Shown: one piece after another, positions 24,475 to 34,082 of the stretch | How the letters are laid out: every line of letters starts with the position of its first letter | Numbering within the stretch: the first letter of the stretch is position 1 | Source: Chitinophagaceae bacterium | Lineage (GTDB): Bacteria; Bacteroidota; Bacteroidia; Chitinophagales; Chitinophagaceae | Assembly: GCA_019638625.1 (NCBI GenBank) | Contig: JAHBTK010000001.1 | Coordinates: 735,434 to 799,433, forward strand | Direction of reading: 5' to 3' | Length of the DNA stretch: 64,000 nt | Notes under the pieces: model-generated | Databases searched by the model: none | The model's input: the letters and a program-made list of their open reading frames with translations, nothing else | What the model was told of the DNA's origin: nothing | Position numbers and translations under genes: made by a program

Positions 24475-25029
24475 CTAGAAGTTGTATCCGACGGTGAAAA
24501 ACGCACGCCTTCCATAAGGATTGCCTGACGCCTGTATCGCATCATATTGAATCATTAGCAAAAGAGCGCCATTAGTGGTACCCATCGGTATGGCGCCGCC
24601 GGCGCCCAATAATAAGGAGGGTACTGTTTGACCGGGAAGTTTTTCCCTGGTACTTCCGTATTTAAAAGATCCCCACATGTAATTGAGTTCCGGCTGTACC
24701 TGTCCAAAAATATATGGAATAGGGTAAAATCTGCCGAAAATATTGGCACCTGCATATCCTTGTGAGAAACGGCCATCCATTGTTCTGTAGCTATAATAAA
24801 TAAAACTGGGACCGGCGCCGGCAGCCAGGTATTGATTAAAGCGATAGCCGACCTGCGGCGAAATGTTGACAAACGTGTTGGAGCCGAACGTCAGCCCGAA
24901 ATTGCCACCAAAAAACAGCTTCGATTTGTCAAATCCTTTTTTAGGTTCCTCCTGCTGGTCTTCTTCCTGCGCGTATACACTTGTAAAACCCAATGCCAGG
25001 ATGGCTACAGACAATATGATTTTTTTCAT
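24475..25029 (-). CDS. Small outer-membrane beta-barrel protein
   Basis: A 184-residue protein with a signal peptide (cut after VYAQ) and an acidic linker (EEDQQEEPKKG). Alternating hydrophobic strands suggest an 8-stranded barrel: LFFGGNFGLTFGS, NISPQVGYRFNQYLAAGAG and the terminal RRAFFTVGYNF, whose final Phe is the BAM-recognition signal. It resembles the porin-like barrels abundant in Bacteroidota. No specific function is visible and no operon partner is seen. Confidence 0.75.
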   Translation of the reverse strand: MKKIILSVAILALGFTSVYAQEEDQQEEPKKGFDKSKLFFGGNFGLTFGSNTFVNISPQVGYRFNQYLAAGAGPSFIYYSYRTMDGRFSQGYAGANIFGRFYPIPYIFGQVQPELNYMWGSFKYGSTREKLPGQTVPSLLLGAGGAIPMGTTNGALLLMIQYDAIQASGNPYGRRAFFTVGYNF

Positions 25030-25243
25030 TTTCGAGTTTTTATAACCGGCTTACTCCGGGCGTAATTAACACGCACAAAAATAGTGACAGTATTAATATC
25101 AGGCTGCTTTTTCAGGGGTAATAATAGGGCGTTTTCAAATTAAATTGTGTTAATACTTTCGTAATTAATTAATTTAGTTGTGTTTATCGCATGTCTCCAC
25201 AAAGGCATTTAAATAAAATACAATCCAAACCAATACTTCTTTA

Positions 25244-28200
25244 ATGAGAAACTGCTTTTTTCCTGTGGTTGCGTTTTTACTGCTGTCAGTTGTATTTGCA
25301 ACGTCTTCAACAGCTCAAAGTATCTGCTCCTTCGATGAGAAGTATGACCGGTTTACAGAGAACCCATTATTTGCGGAGCAGGTGGCGGCAATGAACGAAC
25401 AGGTGCGTACTTTGATCGCCAACCGAAGAGCTCTTCCCTCCAAGAAAACAACCGCTGCCCTCTATACCATACCGGTAGTGGTGCACGTGATGCATACCGG
25501 CGGGGCGCCAGGCACCATTTACAACCCCTCTGATGCACAGGTTACCGGCGCCATCAATTACCTGAACCAGGTATTTGCCGGCGCCTGGCCGGGCATGATC
25601 CCACAGCATGAGGCAACAACCATAACGGATATTCAGGTGCAGTTTGAACTGGCGAAGCGCACGCCTGTTTGCGGTAGTACCAACGGGATCAACAGGGTGA
25701 ATGCTTCTTCACTTCCCAACTATACCGCCAATGGCATTAATTCGGCTTCTTCTTCAGGTGTTCCTGAAACAGGCCTGAAAAACTTTTCCCGCTGGAACCC
25801 GGCGGAATACTACAATATCTGGGTGGTAAACAAAATTGACGGCAAGGATGGGACATCCGGACAATTTGTGGGCGGGTTTGCTTACCTGCCCGGGTTTCCG
25901 CCGGAACTGGATGGTATTGTGATGCTGGCAACACAGTTGACAGCCGGTAATAAAGTATTGCCACACGAAATGGGTCATGCGTTGGGGCTTCATCATACTT
26001 TTCGTGGTTCCGCCAATAAAGACCAATGTCCGGCTAATAACAGTTGCACTGTTGATGGTGATATGGTTTGCGATACGGATCCGGTGAGCAACAATGCTAC
26101 CGCAGCCGGTGTTTACGACTTCACCTGCCGCACGGGGCTGAATACCTGTACGCCAATGCCCCATAACAATTACACTGAGAATACGGAGCAGAACTTTATG
26201 GCCTATACCAATTGTTCTGATCTTTTTACCGAAGGGCAGAAAGAACGGATGCTGGCTATGATGTCCTTACCCTCCCGTGCCAGCCTGGTAGCCCCCGGGA
26301 ATATGGCGTTGACTCCCTGCGATGAACCGGGTGTCAATTTTTCACTGTCCGAAGCCGGTGTACAGGAGTCTGTTGCAGGAATGGTGGAAGGTTGCAGAAG
26401 GTTTACGGACTATACTTATTACATGGAAGTAGGTGCCGGGCCTACACAGGATGCTATGGTAACCTTAACGGTAAGCGGTACGGCCACTCCCGGTTTGGAT
26501 TATGAACTGACCACCAACGGAAGTTTTACCAACCCTTCTAATATTATCCAGTTTCCGGCTTCTTCGGCAGCGCCCCGGGCTTTTATCGTAAGAGTATTTG
26601 ACGATGGAAATGAGGAAGAAGCGGAAACAATAATAATAGACTTTACAGTTGATGCCGGTGGTGGTAACGCGCAAAAAGGCAGTCATGCACCAACTCTTAC
26701 TTTAACCATAGGTGATAATGACCGGATTATGGCTCCTTTTAGCGGACTGGTTACATTGGGCTCAATACAGAGCTTTGTGAATAATGTTCCTTTTGATGCC
26801 ACGCTTGCCAGGCAAAGAACACAGTTCTTATACCGCGCGGAAGAACTGATATCAATGGGATTATCGGCGGGAACAATAGAATCTTTGGCGCTCAATATCA
26901 TTAGCAAACAAAGCTCGCGAAGCTTCAATAATTTTACGATCAAAGCCGGGCTGGCATCAGTCAGTCATCTTATTTCGGGCGGCGTCGTCAGTCCCCAGCA
27001 GGGGTTGACTACAGTATATACTAATGCTGCGCTCCATACAGCGGCAGGATGGAATACCTTTGATTTCATAACCCCGCTGGAATGGGACGGGACCGGCAGT
27101 ATTGTTTTTGAGATATGCTTTGACAACGAAATGACAGATGGCAGTGCACAAAGAGATGCCATCGCGCTTTATTCTGACGGATCCGGTTCAACGCAGAGTA
27201 ACTTTTTTTACCAGGGGGGTATCAACTGTGCTACCGGCTTCAGCAGCATTAACTATTTTAATTCAGGTTTCAAGCCGCATATCCGCCTGGGAATGCATAC
27301 CACCGGCACGGTTGTAGAAACGGCCATATCCGACGCCAGCCAGTGGGTAGGCGTCGGCGGCAGCGAGTATTTTTTCTCGGAGAATAACAGGCTGCTGGCC
27401 CGGGTATTTGATGCCGACATCCCGTTGGAATGTGTGGCAGTCAGCCTGCAGGAAACAGGCGCCACCTGGCAAAGCTTTTCCGGCGGACAGCGATCCGCAA
27501 AAGTATTTTCGGTAAGTCCTGCCTCCAACGCAGCAACAGCCGGGTACAGCATTTCCCTGTATTTTACTAATGAAGAACTGGGCGGAATTGATCCGGGAAC
27601 TATCCGGCTTGCCAAAACAACGGCGCCTTCCATATCGGAAGCAAACGGTTCCAATACTATCCTGGTGGTTCCGGACATTTCCTCGTTGGGAGATAATATT
27701 ACGGTCTTTACAGCCTCGTTTACAGGTTTCAGTAGTTTCTTCCTTACCACCAGCACGGTTACCCTGCCGGTTACCTGGCTGGATTTTAACGCGGTGGTGG
27801 ATGCGGGAAAAGACGTGGTGCTTCATTGGAAAACCGGTTCGGAAGCAAATAACGCGGGCTTTGAAATAGAAACCAGTGTTGATGGAAGCGTTTTCCGGTT
27901 GCTGGCGGCAATGGCTTCCAAAGGAAATACAGGAACGGGACACGACTATAGCTACAAACACATACAGCCCGGAGCCGGCATCCATTATTACCGTATCCGG
28001 CAAACGGATTTTGACGGGAAGAATTCCTATTCGGATGTGGTATCTGTAAAAATAGATGCGACTTCAAGAATACTCCTGGCGCCTGTTCCGGCAAAAGAAT
28101 CGGCAACACTATACCTGAACCGGGTATTACAGGCGCCGGCACGGCTTCTTGTATTTTCTGCCGGTTCCCGGCAGGTGTATCAGGCAGTGCTGCCTCCGGG

Positions 28201-28309
28201 AACAGACAGGCACAATATACCTTTGTCCAACCTGCAGGCGGGAGTGTACTATGTACAGGTGATCACCACCGATCAACGTCCGGTGGTATTGCGGCTGATC
28301 AAAGAGTAG
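25244..28309 (+). CDS. M43 (pappalysin-type) metalloprotease with Calx-beta domain and Por sorting domain
   Basis: A 1021-residue secreted protease with a signal peptide (ending STAQS). The metzincin catalytic domain (about 65-355) has HEMGHALGLHH with His241, His245 and His251 as Zn ligands, and a Met-turn region NFMAYTNCSDLFTEGQKERM. Residues about 365-490 look like a Calx-beta-type repeat (VTLTVSGTATPGLDYELTT, FIVRVFDDGNEEEAETIII). A long beta-rich region follows. The last 80 residues are a type A T9SS sorting domain (LLAPVPAKESATLYL, LQAGVYYVQVI, VLRLIKE). The type IX system should secrete it and anchor or release it at the surface. Confidence 0.93.
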   Translation: MRNCFFPVVAFLLLSVVFATSSTAQSICSFDEKYDRFTENPLFAEQVAAMNEQVRTLIANRRALPSKKTTAALYTIPVVVHVMHTGGAPGTIYNPSDAQVTGAINYLNQVFAGAWPGMIPQHEATTITDIQVQFELAKRTPVCGSTNGINRVNASSLPNYTANGINSASSSGVPETGLKNFSRWNPAEYYNIWVVNKIDGKDGTSGQFVGGFAYLPGFPPELDGIVMLATQLTAGNKVLPHEMGHALGLHHTFRGSANKDQCPANNSCTVDGDMVCDTDPVSNNATAAGVYDFTCRTGLNTCTPMPHNNYTENTEQNFMAYTNCSDLFTEGQKERMLAMMSLPSRASLVAPGNMALTPCDEPGVNFSLSEAGVQESVAGMVEGCRRFTDYTYYMEVGAGPTQDAMVTLTVSGTATPGLDYELTTNGSFTNPSNIIQFPASSAAPRAFIVRVFDDGNEEEAETIIIDFTVDAGGGNAQKGSHAPTLTLTIGDNDRIMAPFSGLVTLGSIQSFVNNVPFDATLARQRTQFLYRAEELISMGLSAGTIESLALNIISKQSSRSFNNFTIKAGLASVSHLISGGVVSPQQGLTTVYTNAALHTAAGWNTFDFITPLEWDGTGSIVFEICFDNEMTDGSAQRDAIALYSDGSGSTQSNFFYQGGINCATGFSSINYFNSGFKPHIRLGMHTTGTVVETAISDASQWVGVGGSEYFFSENNRLLARVFDADIPLECVAVSLQETGATWQSFSGGQRSAKVFSVSPASNAATAGYSISLYFTNEELGGIDPGTIRLAKTTAPSISEANGSNTILVVPDISSLGDNITVFTASFTGFSSFFLTTSTVTLPVTWLDFNAVVDAGKDVVLHWKTGSEANNAGFEIETSVDGSVFRLLAAMASKGNTGTGHDYSYKHIQPGAGIHYYRIRQTDFDGKNSYSDVVSVKIDATSRILLAPVPAKESATLYLNRVLQAPARLLVFSAGSRQVYQAVLPPGTDRHNIPLSNLQAGVYYVQVITTDQRPVVLRLIKE

Positions 28310-28312
28310 TAT

Positions 28313-29425
28313 TTATAGATCCGCGAGGAACTGCGAGTTGATATACTGCACAACAGATTGCAGGCTTTGCGTGTTGTTGTACACGGCCAATTGCCTGTCC
28401 GCGCCGGTACCGTTTTCTATTATTTTCTGCACCAGCGCCAGCCGGTGCCTGGAGCCCAATTGATCCACTATGTCGTCCACAAAATCCAATAACTCATAAA
28501 CCAGTACCCGGGTATTTACCTCTTCTTCTTTTCCAAAGTCAATCAAACGGCCGTCCAGTCCATAGCGGCTGGCCCGCCATTTGTTTTCATTCACCAGTGC
28601 GCGGGAGTATTGAATGAAATTCAGGTTTTCCATTCTGAGCTTATAGAGTTTGGCGCAGATCGCCTGGAAAAGGGCGGCAATAGCGATGGTTTCATCCACG
28701 GTAAGCGTTACATCGCAAACCCGGAACTCCACCGTATTGAAAAAGGGATGCACCCTGAGGTCCCACCAGATCTTTTTGGCATTATCAATACAGTTGGTTT
28801 TGATGAGCAGGTTCACATAGTTGTCGTACGCCTCAATACTTTCAAAGTAATCGGGGATACCCGTCCTGGGAAACTTATCAAATACTTTGGTACGGAAGGA
28901 TTTGAAACCGGTATCGCGATCTTCCCAGAAAGGGGAGTTGGTGCTGAGCGCGAATACATGCGGCAAAAAATACCGTGCGGAATTGGCTATATGAATAGCC
29001 ATTTTCCGGTTTTCCATACCCACATGCACATGCAGCCCGAAAATAAGATTGCTGCGTGCCGCGTCCTGCATTTCGTCCACTATTTCATGATAACGTACGT
29101 TGTCCGTAATAAGCTGGCTTTCCCAAAGGCTGAAGGGGTGTGTGCCCGAAGCTCCCATTGCCAGCCCCAACTCACTGGCAATGCCGGCAATAGTTTTTCG
29201 CAACACGCTTACATCATTATAGGCCACATCAATATTTTCGCAGATATCGGTACCTACTTCCACTACGGCCTGGTGCATCTCGGCCTTTACTTTGTCCCTG
29301 ATGATCTTTTGCCCCTCTGTTACGATCTTCTGTTCATGACTTTTGAGCTCAAAAGTTTGAGGGTCCAAGACCATATATTCTTCCTCTACACCGAGAGTGA
29401 ATTGTTTGAAATTGAGATTAGCCAT
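28313..29425 (-). CDS. YbdK-type carboxylate-amine ligase (GCS2 family)
   Basis: A 370-residue enzyme of the glutamate-cysteine ligase 2 family. Evidence: FTLGVEEEYMVLDPQTFELK, VVEVGTDICENI, GASGTHPFSLW, NLIFGLHVHVGMENR (metal/ATP site), WWDLRVHPFFNTVEFRVCDV and a C-terminal helical tail. YbdK enzymes join a carboxylate (gamma-carboxyl of Glu in the weak gamma-GCS case) to an amine using ATP. The next gene in the same operon (36 bases upstream) is an ATP-grasp ligase, so the two may build a small peptide or amide in succession. Only 3 bases separate its stop from that of the M43 protease. Confidence 0.88.
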   Translation of the reverse strand: MANLNFKQFTLGVEEEYMVLDPQTFELKSHEQKIVTEGQKIIRDKVKAEMHQAVVEVGTDICENIDVAYNDVSVLRKTIAGIASELGLAMGASGTHPFSLWESQLITDNVRYHEIVDEMQDAARSNLIFGLHVHVGMENRKMAIHIANSARYFLPHVFALSTNSPFWEDRDTGFKSFRTKVFDKFPRTGIPDYFESIEAYDNYVNLLIKTNCIDNAKKIWWDLRVHPFFNTVEFRVCDVTLTVDETIAIAALFQAICAKLYKLRMENLNFIQYSRALVNENKWRASRYGLDGRLIDFGKEEEVNTRVLVYELLDFVDDIVDQLGSRHRLALVQKIIENGTGADRQLAVYNNTQSLQSVVQYINSQFLADL

Positions 29426-29461
29426 ATATGCTGTTTGCGGTTGTTTCCGGTATTTTTTTAA

Positions 29462-30415
29462 TTATAAGAGTTTTTCCTGCACCACACTCCGTTTGATGTA
29501 TTCTCCCCAGGTAAGGTTATCTACTCCTTCTTTACTGTTTTGCGCTCTTTCTATAGCATAGTTGGCAGCGGTTTCCACCACCCACTCGAAGTTTTCTTCT
29601 CCCACACTTTTCACGTCGGCATCCGGAGCAGGATTACAGAAGTCGATGGCATAGGGTACACCGTTCCGCAGTGCCAGTTCTACGGTGTTGAAATCGTACC
29701 CCAGGTATTTGTTGATGCGCAAAACAATTTCCTCCATTTGTTTGTAGCGTTCCGGGCCGGGATTAAAATCACTTACGTACCGCAGGTGGTGCGGGTTCCT
29801 CGGTTCATAGGGCATGATGCGGACGTATTTCCCGCCAATACAATAACAGCGGTAATACTCTTCAAAAACGATTTCTTCCTGCAACAGCATCACCAGTTCT
29901 CCTGTTTCAGCGTGTTTGTTGAAGAAGTCGTCCATGTTTTCCAGCCGGTAAACGTTTTTCCAGCCACCGCCGGCAAAAGGTTTCATATAAGCGGGGAACC
30001 CTACATATTTGAAAATGCTTTCCCAGTCCAGGGGGTAAGCCAGGTTGGCAAATGATTCATCGGAAGTATCGGCAGGCAGATCCCTGGAAGGTAGTATAAC
30101 CGTTTTGGGAACCGGCACCTCTATTTTGGTGGCCAGTGCATTATTGAAGAATTTTTCGTCTGCGCTCCACCAGAAGGGGTTGTTGATAACAGCCGTGCCA
30201 CTGATAGCCGCGTTTTTCAGGAAAGCCCTGTAAAAAGGCACATCCTGTGAAATACGGTCTATGATAACAGCATAGCCGCTGCTTTCGCCCTGGACCACCC
30301 TGTCTATGCGTACCGGCTCGGCTATAATTCCATCCGGGCTTTTCCGGTTAATTCTTTCCACAAAAGCATTGGGGAAGGAGCGTTCTTTTCCATGTAAGAT
30401 TCCAATTTTTTTCAT
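29462..30415 (-). CDS. ATP-grasp ligase (RimK/glutathione synthetase-like)
   Basis: A 317-residue ATP-grasp protein. Visible parts are an N-terminal pre-ATP-grasp region (MKKIGILHGKERSFPNAF), a nucleotide-binding segment FPAYMKPFAGGGWKNVY, VMLLQEEIVFEEYYRCYCIG, and the Mg-binding strand VELALRNGVPYAIDFCNPAPD with the usual acidic/Asn metal ligands. It should form an amide bond through an acyl phosphate. It is cotranscribed with the YbdK-type gene and divergent from an esterase gene. The pairing recalls two-step gamma-glutamyl peptide synthesis, but the acceptor is unknown. Confidence 0.82.
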   Translation of the reverse strand: MKKIGILHGKERSFPNAFVERINRKSPDGIIAEPVRIDRVVQGESSGYAVIIDRISQDVPFYRAFLKNAAISGTAVINNPFWWSADEKFFNNALATKIEVPVPKTVILPSRDLPADTSDESFANLAYPLDWESIFKYVGFPAYMKPFAGGGWKNVYRLENMDDFFNKHAETGELVMLLQEEIVFEEYYRCYCIGGKYVRIMPYEPRNPHHLRYVSDFNPGPERYKQMEEIVLRINKYLGYDFNTVELALRNGVPYAIDFCNPAPDADVKSVGEENFEWVVETAANYAIERAQNSKEGVDNLTWGEYIKRSVVQEKLL

Positions 30416-30685
30416 GCAGTTGATGTTTTATCCCATGTAGCAGGGTATGATGAATGGATATCTGAAATGCCTGATTTTACTCAAATCTATTTTTTTCCGG
30501 TTGAATCACCAAAATGGACTGCTTTTTTGATTTGCTGCCCTGTACGGGCTGCCCGGTATTTCCGGGAATACCCCTGAAAACAGCTCAATTCCGGGCTGTT
30601 TGTAAATTATTCGTTTTTTTGGTCATACTGTTTTTAATTTGCGAACCGTTAGTAGCTAAAGCCGGGCAGCCGGCCATTGAAGTTT

Positions 30686-31492
30686 ATGAAGACCCGGATA
30701 TCAATACCAGTTTCATCATATACCATTTCTTCCGGCTTTTTGAAAAGAGAAGTGGCAGTTGATTTTTATTTCCCGCTGTCCAACCCTTCCGGCAGGGAGG
30801 TGAGCCTGCTGCTCATTAATGACGGGCAGGATATGGAAAAGCTTGAACTGGCAGATATATTGACCCAACTGCAAAAGGATAACGAGATAGCGCCCTTGTT
30901 TTGTGTGGGGGTTCATTGCGGTGAGGACAGGAAAAACGAATATGGAGTAGCCGGTGTACCCGATTATAAGGGCAGGGGCGCCAAAGCCGGACTCTATACG
31001 AAATTTGTATTTGAAGAACTGTTGCCTTTTATCCGTAAGGAAAGCGGCATGCCTGCTTTTAAGGACAAATCCTTTGCGGGGTTTTCGCTTGGTGGATTGT
31101 CCGCGCTGGATATCGCCTGGAAACATCCCAAAGAGTTTTACCGGGTGGGCGTTTTCAGCGGTTCCTTATGGTGGCGGTCGAAGGCCCTGGATAAGGGGTA
31201 TAATGAAGACACCGACAGGATCATACACGATGAGGTACGGAATGGGGATTACGCTTCCTGGCTTAAGTTCTTCTTTGAAACGGGCACGCTTGACGAAACC
31301 GAGGATCGCAATAACAATGGAATTATAGACTCAATTGATGATACGCTGTCGCTGATTGATGAACTGGTAAAGAAAGGATACGACCGGGAAACGGATATTG
31401 AATACCTGGAACTGGAAAACGGCAAACACGATGTGGCGACCTGGGCAATGGCAATGCCTGATTTCTTAAAGTGGGGTTGGCCTTCAAAATAA
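30686..31492 (+). CDS. Esterase (enterochelin-esterase/PHB-depolymerase-like alpha/beta hydrolase)
   Basis: A 268-residue alpha/beta hydrolase of the putative esterase family. The ATG at 30686 (MKTRISIPVSSYT) is chosen over TTG 30677. The nucleophile elbow is FAGFSLGGLSALD (Ser near 137), HPKEFYRVGVFSGSLWW follows, and the C-terminal His is in LENGKHDVATW. No signal peptide is seen, so it is probably cytoplasmic. An odd insert, DRNNNGIIDSIDD (about 208-220), has the Asp/Asn spacing of an EF-hand-like calcium loop. It is divergent from the ATP-grasp/YbdK operon with a 270-bp gap; shared metabolism is likely but inferred. Confidence 0.8.
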   Translation: MKTRISIPVSSYTISSGFLKREVAVDFYFPLSNPSGREVSLLLINDGQDMEKLELADILTQLQKDNEIAPLFCVGVHCGEDRKNEYGVAGVPDYKGRGAKAGLYTKFVFEELLPFIRKESGMPAFKDKSFAGFSLGGLSALDIAWKHPKEFYRVGVFSGSLWWRSKALDKGYNEDTDRIIHDEVRNGDYASWLKFFFETGTLDETEDRNNNGIIDSIDDTLSLIDELVKKGYDRETDIEYLELENGKHDVATWAMAMPDFLKWGWPSK

Positions 31493-31810
31493 TTCCATAT
31501 AGGCTTTATCTCCCAACCTGCTTTCATACCGATCTATTTCCTGCTTCAGCAAAAGGGTTAACCCGTTTTCCGAAATAGCTGAATTGCCATTCTTCGATAA
31601 CCCTTCCAGCCATTTCCCGTTTTTGGATGACTTAAATAATTCCACCGTTTCCTGCTGCTGTCCTGTTTGCAGGGTAGCCGTATAGGCAATCAGGCGTTCT
31701 TTATTCCTGATCTTAAAAAACAGAAATTTTAAGGGTTTCCTGAACCCCATTCTTTTGTGAAGAATAGTCGCTTTTCCATTCTTCGGTAGCTCGATCTGGT
31801 ATTGATCCAT
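31484..31810 (-). CDS. Small hypothetical protein
   Basis: A 108-residue protein from the ATG at 31810 (MDQYQIELPKNGK); an in-frame start at 31843 is possible. It is basic, without signal peptide or membrane segment, and contains a tandem-looking SKNGKWLEGLSKNGNSA segment. I do not recognise the family. Its 3' end overlaps that of the convergent esterase by 9 bases. Confidence 0.5.
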   Translation of the reverse strand: MDQYQIELPKNGKATILHKRMGFRKPLKFLFFKIRNKERLIAYTATLQTGQQQETVELFKSSKNGKWLEGLSKNGNSAISENGLTLLLKQEIDRYESRLGDKAYMELF

Positions 31811-32245
31811 GACACAATGTTTAAATACATTAGCAAATACCAAACAAACTGTAGTAAACAGTAAGAATTAAATGATTAAGGGTATAGTGGGTGCTTCTGC
31901 TAAGGGCGTGAATTAGGGTGGCAAGAGTAAGTGTTAATCCTGTTCAAAATTACGTTGATTGATTCGATAGTGCTGCATTATTTTTTTGTGAATTTAAATC
32001 AACTGTTAACAGTTGTCATCTTATTCTTACTGCAAACGGATAGGATGCTGGAGCAATTCATTATATGAATTATTATATAATATAATTTTGGCGCCGAATA
32101 TCATCGGGAACCAGATATTCCTATAGCAAAAACTGTCCTTCTCCCGCCGAAGCTAAATGCCTCCGGACTTTTTGATAATGCACTTTTTCAGCGATAAATG
32201 ATAGATTTGTCTATTGATGTGTCAACTATAAAACCAATTAGGGAT
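31811..32245. other. Intergenic region with two long palindromes
   Basis: A 435-bp gap between divergent genes. It holds CAACTGTTAACAGTTG (32000-32015), a perfect 16-bp palindrome, and AATTCATTATATGAATT (32055-32071, 7-bp arms, 3-base spacer). Both could be operators for the downstream asparaginase or the small upstream gene. No RNA gene or coding frame is recognisable. Confidence 0.5.
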
Positions 32246-33253
32246 ATGTATAGCCGCCGGAAATTTTTACAAACCTCTGCATTGGGGTCAGCGTCTCTCC
32301 TGGTCGCCTGCGCGGACAGTGAAACCAATAATGTGAACAAGCCCATTGTTATCTCCACGTGGGATTTTGGAAGGGCCGCGAATGCGGAAGCCTGGACTAT
32401 TTTAGGCAAAAACGGGCGGGCCCTGGACGCCGTGGAAGCCGGTGTAAAAATAGCGGAAGCCGACCCTTCCAACCAGAGTGTGGGGTACGGCGGATTACCG
32501 GACAGGGACGGGCATGTTACACTGGATGCGTGTATAATGGATGAGCTATACAACTGCGGCTCTGTAATGGGAATAGAAAATATAAAACACCCGATCGCTG
32601 TGGCAAGACTGGTGATGGAAAAGACTCCGCATGTAGTGCTGATAGGAGAAGGGGCGCAGCAATTTGCCCTGGCCAACGGGTTTAAAAAAGAAAACCTGCT
32701 GACACCGGAAAGCGAGGCTGCCTGGAAAAGATGGCTGCAGAAAGCAAAATATGAGCCGGTGATGAACATTGAAAATAAACTCTATAATAAAGAAACTGAT
32801 CCCATGCCCGGAGGAAAAGACAATCACGATACCATCGGGATGGTAGCGATGGATGCCGCCGGCAATTTAAGCGGCGCCTGTACTACCAGTGGCATGGCTT
32901 ATAAAATGAGGGGAAGGGTAGGCGACTCGCCTATTATCGGCGCCGGTTTGTATGTGGACAATGAAGTAGGCGCGGCTACCTCTACCGGGGTGGGAGAGGA
33001 GGTGATACGTATTGTGGGTTCTCACCTGGTGGTGGAGTTGATGCGACAGGGTCATGCACCGCAGGCTGCCTGTAAGGAGGCTGTGGAACGCATCATCCGG
33101 CGTAACCCGGAAAAAGCTAAAAATATCCAGGTTGGATTTCTCGCGCTGAACCGCAGCGGAGCATATGGGGCCTATGCCCTTCAAAAAGGATTTACTTATG
33201 CCGTAAAAACGGAAACAGAGGAAAAAGTGCTTGATTCTCCCAGTATATATTGA
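32246..33253 (+). CDS. N4-(beta-N-acetylglucosaminyl)-L-asparaginase / isoaspartyl peptidase family, Tat-exported
   Basis: A 335-residue Ntn-hydrolase precursor from the ATG at 32246, which starts a twin-arginine signal (MYSRRKFLQTSALGSASLL) with a possible lipobox LLVAC. The frame opens earlier (32198), but that would bury the Tat signal. The autoproteolytic/catalytic Thr is Thr196 in NHDTIGMVAMD. Other blocks are GRALDAVEAGVKIAE, SVGYGGLPDRDG, MRGRVGDSPIIGAG and STGVGEEVIR. Family members cleave the GlcNAc-Asn link of glycoproteins or isoaspartyl peptides. Export and the GYGG/TIG pattern favour a glycosylasparaginase. Confidence 0.9.
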   Translation: MYSRRKFLQTSALGSASLLVACADSETNNVNKPIVISTWDFGRAANAEAWTILGKNGRALDAVEAGVKIAEADPSNQSVGYGGLPDRDGHVTLDACIMDELYNCGSVMGIENIKHPIAVARLVMEKTPHVVLIGEGAQQFALANGFKKENLLTPESEAAWKRWLQKAKYEPVMNIENKLYNKETDPMPGGKDNHDTIGMVAMDAAGNLSGACTTSGMAYKMRGRVGDSPIIGAGLYVDNEVGAATSTGVGEEVIRIVGSHLVVELMRQGHAPQAACKEAVERIIRRNPEKAKNIQVGFLALNRSGAYGAYALQKGFTYAVKTETEEKVLDSPSIY

Positions 33254-33385
33254 GTCGCTTATAAGTGACTACCCTTAATATTTGATATTACCATAATATC
33301 GGGTCAGGAAAAAGCCGAAACATGCCCTTGTGCCTTCTTCAAAATTACCGGGGAACTTTGGCTGGGGTATATTATAAAAAATTGA

Positions 33386-33409
33386 GGCTCATGGAAATGA
33401 GCCCCCTTT
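33386..33409 (+). terminator. Possible terminator
   Basis: A 7-bp stem GGCTCAT / ATGAGCC with GGAA loop and a short CCCTTT tail lies 130 bases after the asparaginase gene. The rest of 33254-33531 shows nothing else recognisable. Confidence 0.45.
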
Positions 33410-33531
33410 AGTTTCAACCCTAAACCCTTGAGAAAGATGTTAACTATATTGCTAAGATTATGCCAAACTTGGTTAAAGGGCGGTTATTTATCAAAACTTA
33501 CCTGTTTGAGGTATGTTTTTAGCCGGTTTTT

Positions 33532-33951
33532 TTATTGAAATTGTTCCAGGCTGCTAAAAAAGAAACTTCCTTCGATAATGGCATTGGCATCACTATCGCT
33601 TCCATGTACGGCATTACGCCCCACGTCTTCCGCAAAGTCTTTGCGAATGGTTCCTGCTTCTGCTTTCGCAGGGTCTGTGGCGCCAATTAATTTTCTGAAA
33701 TTTTCTACAGCGTTTTCTTTTTCCAGGATGGCGGCGATAATCGGACCACTGCTCATGAACTCAACCAGCTCGCCAAAAAAGGGTCTTTCCTTATGGATGG
33801 CGTAGAACTCACCTGCTTTTTCTTCTGTGAGCACGGTTAATTTTAATGCCACTATCTTAAAACCGCTTTTAATGATCCTGTCAAGAATTGCCCCGGAATG
33901 GCCGTTTCCAAAGGCATCCGGCTTTATCATGGTAAATGTTCTGTTACTCAT
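33532..33951 (-). CDS. ndk: Nucleoside diphosphate kinase
   Basis: A 139-residue NDP kinase that balances NTP pools by ping-pong phosphotransfer. It starts [15 protein letters not shown] at the ATG 33951; longer in-frame starts (to 34050) would cross its promoter box. The phosphorylated His is His116 in [10 protein letters not shown], and [17 protein letters not shown] is also typical. Length is normal. It is divergent from nrnA. Confidence 0.97.
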   Translation of the reverse strand: MSNRTFTMIKPDAFGNGHSGAILDRIIKSGFKIVALKLTVLTEEKAGEFYAIHKERPFFGELVEFMSSGPIIAAILEKENAVENFRKLIGATDPAKAEAGTIRKDFAEDVGRNAVHGSDSDANAIIEGSFFFSSLEQFQ

Positions 33952-33971
33952 TTCATTTTTAATTTGGGTTG

Positions 33972-33979
33972 CAAAGGTA
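33972..33979 (-). promoter_or_regulatory. Candidate -7 box of ndk
   Basis: On the minus strand TACCTTTG fits TAnnTTTG, 20 bases before the ATG. Confidence 0.5.
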
Positions 33980-34082
33980 AGTGCTGGTTTCCAAATTTCA
34001 GGTTGGCAGTGATTTAGATTTAACATATATGTTAAAAAATATTTGATCAAGTGCTTATTAAGCCTGATTTTTGCCGCTCATT

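Noticed and set aside
30514..30762. Open frame of 82 codons with a hydrophobic stretch upstream of the esterase
   Set aside because: It overlaps the esterase start in another frame, has no ribosome-binding site and no family resemblance; it covers the divergent promoter region.
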